Shown here: one piece after another, positions 1 through 9,011 of the stretch
Numbering within the stretch: position 1 is the first letter of the stretch
Layout: every line of letters starts with the position of its first letter
Source: Verrucomicrobiia bacterium
GTDB lineage: Bacteria; Verrucomicrobiota; Verrucomicrobiia; Verrucomicrobiales; DEV007
DNA length: 64,000 nucleotides
Reading direction: 5' to 3'
Assembly (NCBI GenBank): GCA_030425385.1
Contig: JAUIAH010000008.1
Span: 62,001 to 126,000, forward strand
Position numbers and translations under genes: made by a program
The notes under the pieces: generated by a model
What the model was told of the DNA's origin: nothing
The model's input: the letters and a program-made list of their open reading frames with translations, nothing else
Databases searched by the model: none

Positions 1-922
1 GCCCCAACCCGTCAGAAACCTCTGCAGGTCGCAGGAGCGCAAGAATTGCTTTCTTGTTAGGATCCGCATCCACTTGCTTCCCCCAGGCGGCGGAATAATC
101 CGCTGCCAACGGTCGCGTGACGTTCCCCAGGGAAACCGCGCTCGTTTGCATCGCATCGTAGAATCGCAGCGTGGCCTCACGACCACGGACATGCAGTACA
201 GCCGTCACCGGTTGGTATCGCCCCCCAGGAGGGTAATAGGGCGCCGATTGGGAATCGGCTGGCGGCCTCGCCTCAGCTACAAACGGTGCCCCTACGCCTA
301 ACTTACGCACACGCTTGCTTAGCTCGTTCACTTTCACCCGATCCGCAGCGAGCAAGGAGGCAAACGCGCTCGGATCCACCTGCGACCGCGTGCGCCGCTG
401 GTCCACCACCAGGCGGAGGTTGCCCGACAGCCCTGGCACATTCACCTGATCGCGCTTCTCTAGAGCCTCTACAATCCGCGCCGTGGCAAATTGACTCAAA
501 TGATAGAGCACGGGAGCCTCCTCAGGGCTGTAGGCGCTTAAGTATGGGGATGAACGACGCGCCGCCACCAAGTAGAGTCCTAAGGCTTGGTCCGGTGCGC
601 GCTCCTCCAGGGCCTGTGCGGCGAAGACGCATTGCTCCACCAGCGCTTGGGCTTCATTTGCCGTGACCCCATCTCGCGCAATATGCCGATCAAAGGATTG
701 AAGGGTTTCCAATGGCCGAGCCCGGAGTTCGCGTGGCCCTCTTCCCATTTCCTTCAAGGAAGCCGTCGCCACGGTGGATAGTTTGCCATGATTCAGTGCG
801 CACGGCCCGAGGCCGCGATAACATTGATGCAGATCTGCAGGCTCCACACGAAGCGAAGAACACTGTGTGAGGAAGCCGAGACTGCCCGCGACAACGCTGA
901 GAAAGACGGATGAACGAATCAT
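1..922 (-). CDS. Predicted lipoprotein, N-terminal part of an alpha/beta-hydrolase-family protein (partial)
   Basis: An open reading frame starts with ATG at 922 and runs leftward off the window edge, giving 307 codons without a stop. The N terminus is a short hydrophobic signal ending in a lipobox-like LTQC, so the mature protein is probably lipid-anchored at Cys21. The following region (TPR-like helical stretch, then 'KLGVGAPFVAEARPP', 'YYPPGGRYQPVTAVL', 'RPLAADYSAAW') resembles the region that precedes the catalytic domain in verrucomicrobial/planctomycetal alpha/beta-hydrolase lipoproteins as I remember them. The GxSxG catalytic part would lie beyond position 1 and cannot be seen. The start lies 4 bases after the stop of the upstream methyltransferase gene, so the two form a leftward operon. 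The hydrolase assignment is inference; the reading frame and lipobox are direct observations. Confidence 0.65.
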   Translation of the reverse strand, partial: MIRSSVFLSVVAGSLGFLTQCSSLRVEPADLHQCYRGLGPCALNHGKLSTVATASLKEMGRGPRELRARPLETLQSFDRHIARDGVTANEAQALVEQCVFAAQALEERAPDQALGLYLVAARRSSPYLSAYSPEEAPVLYHLSQFATARIVEALEKRDQVNVPGLSGNLRLVVDQRRTRSQVDPSAFASLLAADRVKVNELSKRVRKLGVGAPFVAEARPPADSQSAPYYPPGGRYQPVTAVLHVRGREATLRFYDAMQTSAVSLGNVTRPLAADYSAAWGKQVDADPNKKAILALLRPAEVSDGLG

Positions 923-926
923 GTGC

Positions 927-1793
927 TTACCGCTTCTCACATACCAATGAATACATCAATGGTAGGATTGGCAAACTTTCCGGCAGATACAGCCGCCGTC
1001 CCTCCTTCTCCACCATTTCTGGAAAGGGCCTCCACCCATTGCAATAAGGGTATTCTTGAAGGTCTGCTAGTTGAAGCCCAGCATCCACCAGGGCCATGAT
1101 CACTTCCGATAGTCCCCAGGCAAAGGAGTAGGCAGGATGGGGATTGGCGTAGGGATCGGCGAGCTTAGGCTCCCCCGATTCACTCACCGTCAGGTTGGCA
1201 CCCGAATCCCCCACATAGTCGCCCACGCCATCCAACTCCTCGACCATGCCTCCCCCCATGTAATCGAAGGCCGCTTCCCAATTTCCAGCGTCATCAAAGG
1301 TCTCAAAGAGTGGGTGAAATTCCACCACCACCACGCGGCCGCCCGGCTTGAGGGCGCGCGCGACGCCTTTTCCCCAGCGCTTGATATCAGAGAGCCAATG
1401 CAGCGCTCCGTAGGAAGCAAAGATCACATCCGACGGCTCGACATCGGGTTGATCCAACCAGTCGTAAACGTCGGCCCGCACGAACTCACCCGGAATCCCT
1501 GTCACATCTACCAAGGTTTGCGCAGCGGTGATGGCCTCATCACTGATATCCACTCCGATCACCTGTGCCCCGAGATGGCGAGCAATGCTGAGGGTGTCCT
1601 GCCCGCTATTGCACAGAAGATGAGTAAGTCGCTTCCCCTTGAGATCGCCTAACAATCCCATCTCCTCCGGGAACAATGTGTTGCCGCCTTCGCGCAGAAA
1701 GGTCGCTTGATTCTCCTTATGGGCATTATGACGCTCCGTCGCGTGATTCCACGACTTGCGGTTGGCTTCATGGACGTCCTCGGGCTTGGCCAT
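927..1793 (-). CDS. Class I SAM-dependent methyltransferase
   Basis: A 288-residue cytosolic protein with a Rossmann methyltransferase fold. Motif I is degenerate ('LTHLLCNSGQDTLSIA' in place of the usual DxGxGxG), followed by an acidic motif II ('VIGVDIS'), motif post-I 'FVRADVYDW' and motif IV 'SDVIFASYGALHWL'. These match Methyltransf_11/25-type proteins. The substrate cannot be told from sequence. I chose ATG 1793, which gives an N terminus reading MAKPEDVHEANRKSWN, a usual opening for this group; a frame extension to 1856 would add 21 residues that read like antisense of the divergent gene. The gene is first in a two-gene leftward operon with the lipoprotein gene ending at position 1, and is divergent from the cysteine-cluster gene with about 46 bases between starts. 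Confidence 0.8.
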   Translation of the reverse strand: MAKPEDVHEANRKSWNHATERHNAHKENQATFLREGGNTLFPEEMGLLGDLKGKRLTHLLCNSGQDTLSIARHLGAQVIGVDISDEAITAAQTLVDVTGIPGEFVRADVYDWLDQPDVEPSDVIFASYGALHWLSDIKRWGKGVARALKPGGRVVVVEFHPLFETFDDAGNWEAAFDYMGGGMVEELDGVGDYVGDSGANLTVSESGEPKLADPYANPHPAYSFAWGLSEVIMALVDAGLQLADLQEYPYCNGWRPFPEMVEKEGRRLYLPESLPILPLMYSLVCEKR

Positions 1794-1839
1794 GCGAAGC
1801 CGATAGCATTTCCAGGGAAACCTGTCCACTGTGAGGGCC

Positions 1840-2484
1840 ATGGCCACCCCGCTCATCGCCGCTCAAGCAATAGCAGATTCGCTACGGCCGGTCCTCCGCC
1901 AGGCCGAGCTGGATCGGGAAGCCTTTGCCCGTCCCCTGGCTCGTTGCGTCCTCTCAGAGTGCCGTGCCACCTGCTGTCACGATGGGGTCGTCCTCGATTC
2001 AGCCGAAGTGTCAGTGCTAGAAACATGCTGGCAAACCCACCGCCACCGACTTCAAGCCTACGGAATTGCCGCAGGGGATACCTGGTGGGAACGAGACGCC
2101 CGGGGTCGCCCCAAGATTGCCACCGCTCCCGCCTCCGCGGCGGAACTGGCCGAGGACTTTCCCGCGCATTTCCCCAAGACACGCTGCGTCTTCCTCGATG
2201 CCGAACATCGCTGTGCCTGGCAGCGTTTGGCCGATGATCTCGGGCTCCCGTCCTGGTTCTACAAACCAGTGTCCTGCTGGATGCATCCCATCGCCCTCCT
2301 ACCAGGGACGCCCCCACGCCTCACCCTCGCTGGGAATCCGCAGTTGGCCGACGATTTCGCCAGCCACACGCCCTGCGGTGAATCCTGTGCCCAGGGTCGA
2401 CCGGCGAAGGACATCCTCGCTTCCGAGCTGACCCTTCTCGGTCAAATCGCCGGACGCGATTTCGTGGGAGAGGCGCTTGATTGA
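1840..2484 (+). CDS. Cysteine-cluster protein, YkgJ/DUF3109-like
   Basis: A 214-residue soluble protein with a conserved Cys arrangement: C-x4-C-x3-CC near the N terminus (RCVLSECRATCC), single cysteines in 'TRCVFLD', 'HRCAWQ' and 'SCWMHP', and a C-terminal 'CGESC'. This spacing resembles the YkgJ/UPF0153 and DUF3109 families, predicted zinc- or iron-binding proteins whose cellular role is not established. The start could be GTG 1831 or ATG 1840; I prefer the ATG. It is transcribed divergently from the methyltransferase gene, so the roughly 46-base gap must hold both promoters. The metal-binding role is inference from the cysteine pattern. Confidence 0.7.
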   Translation: MATPLIAAQAIADSLRPVLRQAELDREAFARPLARCVLSECRATCCHDGVVLDSAEVSVLETCWQTHRHRLQAYGIAAGDTWWERDARGRPKIATAPASAAELAEDFPAHFPKTRCVFLDAEHRCAWQRLADDLGLPSWFYKPVSCWMHPIALLPGTPPRLTLAGNPQLADDFASHTPCGESCAQGRPAKDILASELTLLGQIAGRDFVGEALD

Positions 2485-2558
2485 CGATTTCATCGCCACC
2501 TTTGAGTGGTCAGTCGGGTTAGAGTCCTTACAGTCATTCTGATTCCAATCGTCATCAC

Positions 2559-4766
2559 ATGCGTTTCTCCTCCCTCTTCGTCGCTCCCGTCCTCTCCATC
2601 GCCCCTCTCCTAGTATTGGCCACGGCTGATACGGGAGACATTCATGGGCCGATCTGCTCTTGGCATCTCGATCCCACCACCACGATGACCATCCAGTGGG
2701 TGGAGAAAGCGCACACCACGATTCCACAAGAACGATGGTGGGAAGCCGTGTCAGGCTTCGGCTACGGCGATGATGATGACACCACGGTGCTGGACATGCA
2801 GGACAAGTACCAGCGACTCTACATCCGCACCGAGTTCGAGGGCAAAGACCTCCCTACGGTGGCTCAAATTGATCCTACAGGTGCATGGACGGCCAAAGCA
2901 CAAATCGATAAAGCCGAGTACGAATTCAACGTGCGTTTCGATTTCAAGGAAGGCAATTTATCAGGCGACATCACGCAATTGGGTGGTCAACCCAAGGCCT
3001 TCGAAGGTGGATACATCGGAGGTGAAACGGTCCACTTCCAGTCTACCTACACACTGCTCACGAAAGAATATACCATTGAAATCGCTGCCAAGCGCAAAGA
3101 CGAGGTGACCCTGGAGGGCGAATGGCGCGCGCTAAACAAAGAGGGCGAGGAGAAAGCCAAGGACAAGGTCGTCTTCACCAAGATCGAAACGGAAGAGGAG
3201 AAGAAGAAACGCGAGGCCATGACGGATGAAGAGAAGAAGAAAGCCGAAGAGGAGCGCAAGAAGGAGGCGGCTAAAGTTGCGGACCCTGACAAGTTTCAAA
3301 TCCAATTACGGGTGCGCTACGATGATGGCTTCATTGCCTATCTCAACGGTGAAGAGATCCAACGTGCCGGGATCGGCTCTGGCCGCGGCAAGGACGCCAA
3401 GGACATTGCCAATCACGACGCTGATAAGGAGGAAACGTTTACGATTGATAAGAAATTCAATCGGCTTCTCAAACCCGGTAAGAATATCCTCGCCTTCGAA
3501 GGGCACAATCGTTCCATCGACAGTTCTGATTTCACGCTTGATCCGAAACTCTGGGTCAAAGTCGATAAGAAGGAGCACAAATACCTGGATGGGAAGAACA
3601 AATGGCAATTCTTCCTCGGCGAACCTGCAGCCAATTGGACCACTTCGGAGATTCGCTCCAAGCCACTTCCCACCGCGACTTCTGGGGTGGAACCCTATGA
3701 GCTTCGATTTGGGAAACGTGGAGCTCCCGTGAGTTTGCCTCACCGCGCGGTTTCCGAGGTGCTCGAATTCGCTGACACCCGTAATGTGATTCACCGCGTG
3801 ATTCTAAAGGGGTTGGAACCCGATACCGGTTATGCTTTTGAGATTTCCGAACCCAATTCCACTCGCCGGCTCAAAGGAAAGAAATTCTTCTTCAAGACGG
3901 CGCCCACGCGCCTCGGAGACGGTGTCACCTTCGTCACTGGTGGGGATATGTATCACAAGCGCGATCTCCTAGACGCCATGAACCGCGAAGCCGCCGAGCA
4001 CAATCCTCTCTTTGCCCTCTTGGGAGGCGACCTCGCCTATGCGAATGGCAAGGATGCACACCTCTGGTATGATTGGATCGATTCCTGGCACGACTGGTGC
4101 GAAACGTCTGGCGACTATATGATCCCGATGATCGTCGCCATCGGCAATCACGAGTGCAGCAAACAGATCGATAGCGTGAAAGAAGAGGATTTGAAAGATT
4201 TCAAACCCGAAGAGCACGCGAAATTCTTCTATAGCCTCTTTCCTCTACCTGAAGGCAAGAGCAGCTACGCCGTGGATTTCGCTGATTACATGAGTATCAT
4301 TTGTTTGGATTCCAATCACACTCAACGCCCCGAAGACCAGGTACCATGGCTCAAAGCCGCACTTCGCGACCGGTCGAAGATGCCCAACCTCTTCACATGT
4401 TACCACCGGCCGACATTCGGCACTCTGGTCAAGGACGACGAGAAAGAAGTCCGTGAGCACTTCGTGCCCCTCTTTGATCAATATGGTGTCGACGCCGCGT
4501 TCGAGAACGATCACCACCTTTATAAACGCACGATGCCCATCAAGGGAGGTGAGATTCACAAGGACGGCACTATCTACATTGGCGACGGCTCGTGGGGTGT
4601 GAATCTTCGCGATGTCCCCTGGGAAAAGACCAATAAACTCGATTATCTCGTGCGCGCGGCCAAAGAGAACCACCTCATCCGCGTCCAGGTCTTGCCCGAT
4701 CGCCAGCAATACGACGCCTTCAATGGCTCAGGCACGCGTCTCGACAGCTACGCTCGTTTCCGTTAG
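2559..4766 (+). CDS. Exported purple-acid-phosphatase-like metallophosphoesterase with nested domain insertions
   Basis: A 735-residue secreted protein with a signal peptide at about residues 1-23. The catalytic domain (about 450-720) shows the calcineurin-like set: GGDMY (~461), GGDLAY (~489), GNHE (~528), YHRP (~614) and DHHLYKR (~650), which bind a dinuclear metal centre and hydrolyse phosphomonoesters. The fibronectin-like PAP N domain appears split: strand 'TTTMTIQWV' at ~41-49 and the rest at ~376-447. Between them lies a beta domain beginning GFGYGDDDD (~67) and RLYIRTEF (~86) and continuing as RYDDGFIAYLNG (~252); that domain is itself interrupted by about 140 residues ending in a Lys/Glu-rich, probably helical, stretch (~207-240). 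Its 3' end overlaps the convergent glycosyltransferase gene by 39 bases. The substrate is unknown. Confidence 0.8.
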   Translation: MRFSSLFVAPVLSIAPLLVLATADTGDIHGPICSWHLDPTTTMTIQWVEKAHTTIPQERWWEAVSGFGYGDDDDTTVLDMQDKYQRLYIRTEFEGKDLPTVAQIDPTGAWTAKAQIDKAEYEFNVRFDFKEGNLSGDITQLGGQPKAFEGGYIGGETVHFQSTYTLLTKEYTIEIAAKRKDEVTLEGEWRALNKEGEEKAKDKVVFTKIETEEEKKKREAMTDEEKKKAEEERKKEAAKVADPDKFQIQLRVRYDDGFIAYLNGEEIQRAGIGSGRGKDAKDIANHDADKEETFTIDKKFNRLLKPGKNILAFEGHNRSIDSSDFTLDPKLWVKVDKKEHKYLDGKNKWQFFLGEPAANWTTSEIRSKPLPTATSGVEPYELRFGKRGAPVSLPHRAVSEVLEFADTRNVIHRVILKGLEPDTGYAFEISEPNSTRRLKGKKFFFKTAPTRLGDGVTFVTGGDMYHKRDLLDAMNREAAEHNPLFALLGGDLAYANGKDAHLWYDWIDSWHDWCETSGDYMIPMIVAIGNHECSKQIDSVKEEDLKDFKPEEHAKFFYSLFPLPEGKSSYAVDFADYMSIICLDSNHTQRPEDQVPWLKAALRDRSKMPNLFTCYHRPTFGTLVKDDEKEVREHFVPLFDQYGVDAAFENDHHLYKRTMPIKGGEIHKDGTIYIGDGSWGVNLRDVPWEKTNKLDYLVRAAKENHLIRVQVLPDRQQYDAFNGSGTRLDSYARFR

Positions 4767-6044
4767 GGCCAACAGACCGTCCACCATCTGATCCACGCGA
4801 TGGTGGCTTTCAATGTGTTCGCGGGCCCGCATGCCCAAAGTCTCTCGCTCCGCGGCTTGTTGGAGGAGCGCTAGGACCGCTTCCACCAGGGCATCGACCG
4901 ATCCCGCCTCGATCAATCGGCCACACGCGCCATCCTGCAAGAGTTCGGGAAAAATGCCATGGGCCGGCTGCACGCAGGCACACCCCGCTGCCATCGCTTC
5001 TACCACAGATAAACCCTTCGATTCTGGATAAACGCTAGGCACTGAGAACACATCCACGCCCTCGAAGAAGCGGCGTTTCTCCCCCGCATCCACCACGCCC
5101 TCATACCGAACATGATCCGTGGCGCCAGCAGCGCGAATCGTAGCCTGGAGATCCTCCCAATACGCCCGGTCCTCTTTGCCTAGCCATCCAGCGATCCGCA
5201 ACCGACAGGCTTCCAGACCCGCTATCTGGCGCACTTTCAGAAAGGCATGCACCAGCAGGTGCAGACCTTTGTGAGGACAAATCCTCGCCAAATAACCAAT
5301 GACAAGTGGCTGGTCACCACCAGCAGGCTTCTCGTGCCTAGGGGGAACAGGCACTCCCAGCGGAATGATGGCGAAGCGCTCAGGAGACAATCCTAACAAA
5401 TCCGCCATCGCATCGCGGTAAGCTCTGCTATAGACCACGAAACGGTCTACCGAGGGTGCCAAGCGTCGCCATTGCGTGAGAACACGCACGCGATCCTTCC
5501 GAAGCAAGCTATCCAGAAACAAATCATCGCCTTGCAAGGTGACGAAGAGCCGCGCGTGAGGGAAGGCCTGACGCAGCGCCGGCAAACAGCCGCCAATCAG
5601 GAAATTGGAGAGCAAGACTACCTCAGGACTCCCCTCGGGTCGAGTCTGCAGCCATTCCACCAAACGCCTCAACTCTTTGCGCTGACGTCCTTCCTCCCCT
5701 GCCAGCATGGACAGGGTCATCGCTCCCGTCACCTGAGGGGTCATCGTTCCCGGTTCCCGCACCAATCGTCGAAGGATGCTAGACCGATTCAACCACCCAT
5801 CCAAAGTGGCTGGGAGATAGCGTAGCCACGGCAGACGCTGCTGCAGGTAGACGTTGATGCCGCCATAGAAGATCTCGTCCTCGGCCAGGTCGGCTTCCGA
5901 GTCGTCCGTCCGCAAAGGCGTGTAGAGTGGCACCAGCAGGGCGTCGTGTCCCGCCGCCCGCAAGGCCGTCACCAACGACCGGTCCCGCAAGCAACTCCCG
6001 CAATACATCCCTGCCGCCCCTGCCGTTAGGCTCACGATTCGCAT
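4728..6044 (-). CDS. Glycosyltransferase family 4 (GT-B fold)
   Basis: A 438-residue cytosolic glycosyltransferase. The N-terminal Rossmann domain opens MRIVSLTAGAAGMYCGSC, the inter-domain acceptor region has 'VTLQGDDLF', and the C-terminal domain has the group 1 nucleotide-sugar signature PESKGLSVVEAMAAG with the E-x7-E pair. It transfers a sugar from an activated donor; donor and acceptor cannot be read from sequence. ATG 6044 is preferred to upstream in-frame codons because the family starts at this motif. It overlaps the end of the upstream membrane-protein gene by 13 bases, which suggests translational coupling, and its own 3' end overlaps the convergent phosphatase gene by 39 bases. 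Confidence 0.85.
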   Translation of the reverse strand: MRIVSLTAGAAGMYCGSCLRDRSLVTALRAAGHDALLVPLYTPLRTDDSEADLAEDEIFYGGINVYLQQRLPWLRYLPATLDGWLNRSSILRRLVREPGTMTPQVTGAMTLSMLAGEEGRQRKELRRLVEWLQTRPEGSPEVVLLSNFLIGGCLPALRQAFPHARLFVTLQGDDLFLDSLLRKDRVRVLTQWRRLAPSVDRFVVYSRAYRDAMADLLGLSPERFAIIPLGVPVPPRHEKPAGGDQPLVIGYLARICPHKGLHLLVHAFLKVRQIAGLEACRLRIAGWLGKEDRAYWEDLQATIRAAGATDHVRYEGVVDAGEKRRFFEGVDVFSVPSVYPESKGLSVVEAMAAGCACVQPAHGIFPELLQDGACGRLIEAGSVDALVEAVLALLQQAAERETLGMRAREHIESHHRVDQMVDGLLALTETSVAVETRA

Positions 6045-6526
6045 TGGCCCCTCCGTTGCGTGAGCCACTGCCCCAACAATCCTAACACCATCAAAGCACC
6101 TAACCAACGCACCGGACCACTGGCAAAGATCACCGCTCCATTCACGATCATGAAGACGAAGAACGCATGCAAACTCACCGGGATCCATCGAGCACGCCTG
6201 GCATACCCTTCATCGCCTACCCACCACCAATAGAGCGCATCAACGACCCACACCGCCAGAAAGACGTAATTGAGATACAACCCGCTTCCAGAATTCATTC
6301 CCGTGAGTTCACGCGTCTGCCGAGCCGTCTCGCGCAGACCGACCGCATGACTCCAGGCGTAGTAGTAATGAAAGGCCGCCAACACATGGATGACAAAGGC
6401 CCCCAAGCCCAAGGTCCACATCCACCGCGCCCCAGCCCTCCCCCCTAACATCAACGCCACAGCAACACCGTAAGCTCCCAGGGCCGCCCAAATGGAAAAG
6501 CGAGTGAGGGCGTCGCCAGGAATCAT
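6032..6526 (-). CDS. Integral membrane protein, four or more segments, function unknown
   Basis: A 164-residue protein with hydrophobic segments at about residues 11-29, 35-55, 86-102, 117-136 and 139-155, separated by short charged loops (for example RETARQTREL). Histidines and tyrosines cluster in the second segment (HVLAAFHYYYAWSH). I do not recognise a named family. It is the first gene of a two-gene operon with the glycosyltransferase, which it overlaps by 13 bases, so a role in the same envelope or glycan pathway is possible but unproven. Confidence 0.7.
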   Translation of the reverse strand: MIPGDALTRFSIWAALGAYGVAVALMLGGRAGARWMWTLGLGAFVIHVLAAFHYYYAWSHAVGLRETARQTRELTGMNSGSGLYLNYVFLAVWVVDALYWWWVGDEGYARRARWIPVSLHAFFVFMIVNGAVIFASGPVRWLGALMVLGLLGQWLTQRRGQCES

Positions 6527-6626
6527 ACGATAGCAAGGCCCAAGATCGACTGGACTTCAACCATCCCCCATGCCGATTGCGATAGTTGACGAGGCCGTCC
6601 GCGCATGGGTTCATGCAAGGGAAAGC

Positions 6627-7193
6627 ATGCCTCCCTCGCCGAATCACCTTGCCCTGCTACGTGGCATCAATGTGGGCGGACGGAATCGAGTACCCATGCG
6701 GGACCTGAAAGTTGTTTGCGAGAGGTTGGGATGGACCTCTGTCGGGACTTGCCTGCAATCCGGAAATATCGTCTTTGCGTCGTCTCAACCGACAGATTCG
6801 TTGGAATCAAGCCTCGAAGCCGCGATCAACGCTCATTTCAAACTCTCGATCCCCGTGGTCTCGAGGAGCCTGGTGGCATTTGAGAGGATCTTGAAGGCGT
6901 CGCCACTGCGTTCGGAAGCGCGAGATCATCCCTCTCACGTGATCCTTTATCTCAGCAAGAATTCGGTGAAAGGAACGGCCCAACAAGACTTGCAATGCAA
7001 GGCTGAATCTGGGGAACGCGTGATCAGGGCCGGCCACGAGGCCCTGTGGATCGATTTCCCCAACGGCATCGCGCGATCGAAACTCACCCCAAAAGCCATT
7101 GATGCCGCTGTCGGCTCCCCTGCCACAGGACGAAATTGGAAGACAGCGTGCCGAATCATGGACCTCGCATCCTCTGAATATCCACAGCCATAG
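6627..7193 (+). CDS. DUF1697 family protein
   Basis: A 188-residue soluble protein that opens with the family hallmark 'ALLRGINVGGRNRVPM' and contains 'LQSGNIVF', both typical of DUF1697. The fold is known for some members but no cellular role is assigned. I place the start at ATG 6627 because an AAGGGA sequence lies upstream at about 6618 and the family begins here; an earlier ATG at 6570 would add 19 residues with no family match. The gene stands alone, followed by about 220 bases of apparently empty DNA before the tRNA gene. Confidence 0.85.
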   Translation: MPPSPNHLALLRGINVGGRNRVPMRDLKVVCERLGWTSVGTCLQSGNIVFASSQPTDSLESSLEAAINAHFKLSIPVVSRSLVAFERILKASPLRSEARDHPSHVILYLSKNSVKGTAQQDLQCKAESGERVIRAGHEALWIDFPNGIARSKLTPKAIDAAVGSPATGRNWKTACRIMDLASSEYPQP

Positions 7194-7413
7194 GAACTTC
7201 CCAAACGTCCACAACCAGTGAAGGAGAAGTCTGTTCTTGAGAAGCCTCCATGCTCTTCCCTCGTGGCAGATCGTCGGCGCCCTTCATCGATCCCAGGCGT
7301 GGAACAGTTCGTTCTTTCCAAGACCGGGAGTTGCGCTATCCTCCGCCCAATCCGACTCGGCCGCGAGATTTCCGCAAAGGCGGAAGCACCTCGCAAAAGT
7401 GCCAATGTCCAAT

Positions 7414-7486
<73 letters not shown>

Positions 7487-7615
7487 CTCCCTGGATATGA
7501 ATGAATTACGAAGATTGCTGGTCTAGATTCGTTGAATTTAATGGCCAAAAAACTTTAAATCGACGTAGTCTTCTAGATCCTCTGCGGGGCGACTCTGCTT
7601 CAGAATCAGAGTCTC

Positions 7616-8218
7616 TTGCGTTGTCGGGTCCAACAACACTCCCGAATAGGTCCGGGCGTTCCTCAAGTGCTTGCAGCGGAAGTTGAGGCCCTTTTGAAGG
7701 CCACGGGCAAAGGGAAAGCTGGCATTCGTGACCGGGCCCTGATCATGGTCCTGTGGCGCTCTCAACTGTGCATCAGCGAAGCTTTGGCTCTGAGGCCCTC
7801 AGATATCGGGGAGGACCGAATCACCGTCAGGCACGGGAAGGGGGACAAGGCGCGCGTGGTTGCGATGAGTGCCCAGGCCAAGGCGGCGATTGACCTGTGG
7901 GTGACCGAACGAGCCAAACTGGAACCAAAGCGAGGGACTCCTTTGTTCTGTCTCTTCACGAAAGGGAAGGAAGGTCAGAAGATCGACGACAGCGCGATAA
8001 GGAAGGCCTTTAAAAGATGGGGAGCGAAGGCGGGAATTGAGAAGCGTGTGCACCCTCACGGTTTGCGACACACTGGCGCATCAATGCTCGTGGAGAGAGG
8101 AGCCGACCTGAATTCAATCTCAGCACAACTCGGCCATAGCCGGTTGGCGACCACTGAGCGTTACCTTCACGAGATCAATCCCGACGAGCGAGTGCGGAAG
8201 CTGAACGCGTTGCTATGA
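7616..8218 (+). CDS. Truncated tyrosine recombinase/integrase, probably inactive
   Basis: The 200-codon frame encodes the catalytic half of a phage-type integrase. Active-site Lys75 (HGKG), the HxxR box (His148, Arg151), His174 (LGHS) and the nucleophile Tyr183 (TTERYLH) are present. The first catalytic arginine, normally in a 'GLRxSE' motif, is Cys52 here (codon TGC at 7769-7771, one C-to-T change from CGC). There is no SAM-like core-binding domain; homology begins around residue 15 and the only upstream start is TTG 7616. Both points suggest a decayed enzyme. It lies next to a tRNA gene and upstream of hicAB, as expected for an integrated element's integrase. Confidence 0.75.
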   Translation: MRCRVQQHSRIGPGVPQVLAAEVEALLKATGKGKAGIRDRALIMVLWRSQLCISEALALRPSDIGEDRITVRHGKGDKARVVAMSAQAKAAIDLWVTERAKLEPKRGTPLFCLFTKGKEGQKIDDSAIRKAFKRWGAKAGIEKRVHPHGLRHTGASMLVERGADLNSISAQLGHSRLATTERYLHEINPDERVRKLNALL

Positions 8219-8411
8219 AGCGGTTTGATGCGGTTCAACAGGAACACTACACCGTCCGCAGTCACTGGTGCGATGACAACATAAGCAGTTCGATCTAGGT
8301 GTGAAGGAAGTCGTTGCCCCGACGGATAACGTGTGTATGGTGTGTATAACAACACCCTTCGAACTAGGATGAGAAAGACTGCGCCTCTACAACACCCGCC
8401 GCCACAAATAC

Positions 8412-8606
8412 ATGAAATCCTCAGACGTCATTCGACGCCTCAAAAAGGACAACTGGACCCTCGTCAATTCGAGAAGTTCACATCAACAATTCAAGCACCC
8501 CGATAGACCGGGGCGTGTCACCGTTCCACATCCTAAGAAGGATCTTCCGAAGGGCACCCTTCGAAGCATCTTCTCTCAAGCTGGTTGGCCGTGGCCACCT
8601 GATTAA
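8412..8606 (+). CDS. hicA: HicA-type mRNA interferase toxin
   Basis: A 64-residue protein with the dsRBD-like HicA fold: 'MKSSDVIRRLKKDNW' at the N terminus, the catalytic His24 in 'SSHQQFKHP', and 'TVPHPKKDLPKGTLRSI' at the C terminus. HicA toxins cleave mRNA in the cytoplasm and are neutralised by HicB. Toxin-first order and a 6-base gap to hicB are typical for this family. The upstream region (8332-8352) contains a direct repeat GTGTGTAT, a possible binding site for the HicB DNA-binding domain. Confidence 0.9.
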   Translation: MKSSDVIRRLKKDNWTLVNSRSSHQQFKHPDRPGRVTVPHPKKDLPKGTLRSIFSQAGWPWPPD

Positions 8607-8612
8607 AATGTT

Positions 8613-9011
8613 ATGAAATTTCCTGTAGTCATCCACAAAGATCCAGACTCGGACTTTGGCGTGACTGTTCCAGATCTTCCCGGCTGCTTCTCAGCTGGAG
8701 ACACCCTTGAAGACGCTTTTGAGAATGCCGTTGAAGCGATTCAATGCCACATCGAAGGCCTCTTGATCGACGAAGAGCCTGTCCCTAGTCCACAATCAAT
8801 GGACGCCCATTACAAGAACCGTGCTTACAAAGGGGGTGTGTGGGGTCTCGTTGATGTCGATCTATCCAAACTCTCAGGCAAGGCGAAGCGAATCAACGTA
8901 ACGCTCCCCGAGAGAATTCTAACACAAGTCGATTCTTACGCTGAATCTCACGGGCTGACTCGTTCGGGCTTCCTTGCTCAGGCTGCTCTTGAGTCGATGG
9001 CTAGAGAGTAG
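8613..9011 (+). CDS. hicB: HicB-type antitoxin with ribbon-helix-helix domain
   Basis: A 132-residue antitoxin. The N-terminal partial RNase H fold is shown by 'DFGVTVPDLPGCFSAGDTLE' and 'NAVEAIQCHIEGLL'; the C-terminal ribbon-helix-helix domain by 'KRINVTLPERILTQVDSYA' and 'GLTRSGFLAQAALE' (about residues 92-130). HicB binds and masks HicA and usually represses its own promoter through the RHH domain. It lies 6 bases after hicA. Its last 11 bases overlap, on the other strand, the end of an interrupted gene at 9001-9246. Confidence 0.9.
   Translation: MKFPVVIHKDPDSDFGVTVPDLPGCFSAGDTLEDAFENAVEAIQCHIEGLLIDEEPVPSPQSMDAHYKNRAYKGGVWGLVDVDLSKLSGKAKRINVTLPERILTQVDSYAESHGLTRSGFLAQAALESMARE

Noticed and set aside
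1137-1652. A 171-codon plus-strand frame opposite the methyltransferase
   Set aside because: It has no recognisable motif, while the antisense frame has a clear methyltransferase fold; it is a shadow.
7195-7413. Possible gene in the gap before the tRNA
   Set aside because: Short frames here show no motif, start context or coding character; nothing is seen besides the expected tRNA promoter space.
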